A stretch of 6,406 bases of DNA from JAAYHC01 sp964483175 (GTDB lineage Bacteria > Bacillota > UBA5301), in assembly GCA_964483175.1 (NCBI GenBank), contig CAZAAT010000090.1:1-6406 (forward strand), read 5' to 3'. Below are positions 5,785-6,406 of the stretch, in pieces. How positions within the stretch are numbered: position 1 is the first letter of the stretch; every line of letters starts with the position of its first letter. A model generated the notes under the pieces. The model was not told where the DNA came from. It worked only from the letters and a program-made list of their open reading frames with translations, and made no database searches. The position numbers and the translations under genes were made by a program.

Positions 5785-6402
5785 ATGCGCAAAATTGGTC
5801 TAATTTCTTTTCTTACTCTGGTCACGTTGTTCAGTCTAGGAGCAACAGTGCTAGGAGCCGGAGCCCATGATTATGTCGGTTGTACAGGGTGTCACAACAT
5901 CCACTATGCGGTCGCCGAGAAAGCTTTTGCCGTCGATAATACAACGGTTCAAAATCCACGTGATGGCATGATCGAAGGAGTTTCGGCCTTGTGCTTAGGA
6001 TGTCACGAAACGCCTGAGCGGGGCGGGCAGGGATTTATGCCGATCTTTTTGACCACAACTCACCCGGTCGGGGTAGTGCCGAATAAGCAGATCGCTAACT
6101 TTTCCGATAATCTGTTAGTCAACGGGAGCTTCGAGTGCACTAGCTGCCATGAGCCACATCCTTCTAACCCATATTACAAGTACCTTCGGGTAGACACCGA
6201 GCGTGGCGCCGATATGGATAAGTTTTGTGCGCTATGTCATCCAGCTAAGGTCGATATGATGGGTAATTACGGGATTACTCAGCAAGATCTGATGGTATTC
6301 TCGAGCATGAACGAGCTTGCCGGTGCGGGAGACTTTACCCAAGACGAGGTTGTCGTTCATAACGAAACACCCAACTACATTGTTCCACAGTCGGGACTGT
6401 AA
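5785..6402 (+). CDS. Exported tetrahaem c-type cytochrome (doubled-CXXCH type)
   Basis: This 205-residue protein has four haem c motifs: CTGCH (33-37), CLGCH (70-74), CTSCH (118-122) and CALCH (148-152). The signal peptide is clear: MRK, a hydrophobic core (4-23), then a likely cleavage site after Ala27 (AGA-HD). Additional histidines His28, His40, His93, His125 and His192 could be distal ligands, so bis-His coordination of all four haems is possible. The first and third motifs have the CXXCHXXH form typical of doubled-CXXCH and c3-like cytochromes. Motif order, the HPVGV segment (93-97) and the YKYLR/LCxxCH ending resemble the neighbouring leftward cytochrome, so the two are probably paralogs. 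After the last haem a haem-free tail of 53 residues extends to the end, with no membrane anchor or sorting signal. The stop is doubled (TAATAA). An electron-carrier role outside the membrane is likely; the partner is unknown. Confidence 0.88.
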   Translation: MRKIGLISFLTLVTLFSLGATVLGAGAHDYVGCTGCHNIHYAVAEKAFAVDNTTVQNPRDGMIEGVSALCLGCHETPERGGQGFMPIFLTTTHPVGVVPNKQIANFSDNLLVNGSFECTSCHEPHPSNPYYKYLRVDTERGADMDKFCALCHPAKVDMMGNYGITQQDLMVFSSMNELAGAGDFTQDEVVVHNETPNYIVPQSGL

Positions 6403-6406
6403 TAAA

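Noticed and set aside
5583..5825. Open frame of 80 codons on the - strand across the gap between the cytochrome genes
   Set aside because: It overlaps the starts of both cytochrome genes and the promoter region, and its translation shows no domain or export signal.

Overview
The window reads as chromosomal DNA from an anaerobic Gram-positive bacterium (Bacillota, probably a clostridial or Peptococcaceae-like lineage). This is an inference from four things: the classic Firmicute order of lower-glycolysis genes followed by secG and smpB; strong purine-rich Shine-Dalgarno (SD) sequences, including a full AAAGGAGGTGA; a cofactor-independent, Mn-type phosphoglycerate mutase; and tetrahaem c-type cytochromes of the kind found in respiratory anaerobes. 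No species can be named from this sequence alone.

Region 1 (1-3607, + strand) is the distal half of a glycolytic operon: tpiA, gpmI and eno. tpiA and gpmI overlap by 4 bp, and eno follows after 17 bp. All three proteins are full length with intact catalytic residues. They catalyse DHAP/GAP isomerisation, 3-PGA to 2-PGA, and 2-PGA to PEP. The upstream part of the operon (probably gap and pgk) would lie before base 1.

Region 2 (3608-3962) holds secG, a small subunit of the Sec translocon. It has its own strong sigma-A-type promoter (TTGGCA-17-TATACT with an extended -10) and an intrinsic terminator.

Region 3 (3963-5070) is a two-gene unit: an HD-domain (HDIG-type) metal-dependent phosphohydrolase-like gene with a GTG start, and smpB, also with a GTG start, 14 bp later. 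In many Firmicutes rnr (RNase R) lies between secG and smpB. Here the HD gene takes that place, and neither rnr nor ssrA (tmRNA) is in the window. A palindromic hairpin after smpB probably terminates transcription from both sides.

Region 4 (5080-6406) is a respiratory island: two divergently transcribed genes for exported tetrahaem cytochromes c. They share the same haem-motif order and appear to be distant paralogs. The 180-bp gap between them holds a good promoter for the rightward gene (TTGAAT-17-TAAAAT, extended -10) and a perfect SD for the leftward gene. They probably carry electrons outside the membrane, but their redox partners are not in the window.

I see no mobile element, CRISPR array, tRNA, rRNA or pseudogene. 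The most interesting parts are the cytochrome pair and the HD gene in the usual rnr position. Neither amounts to a demonstrably new system from this window alone.
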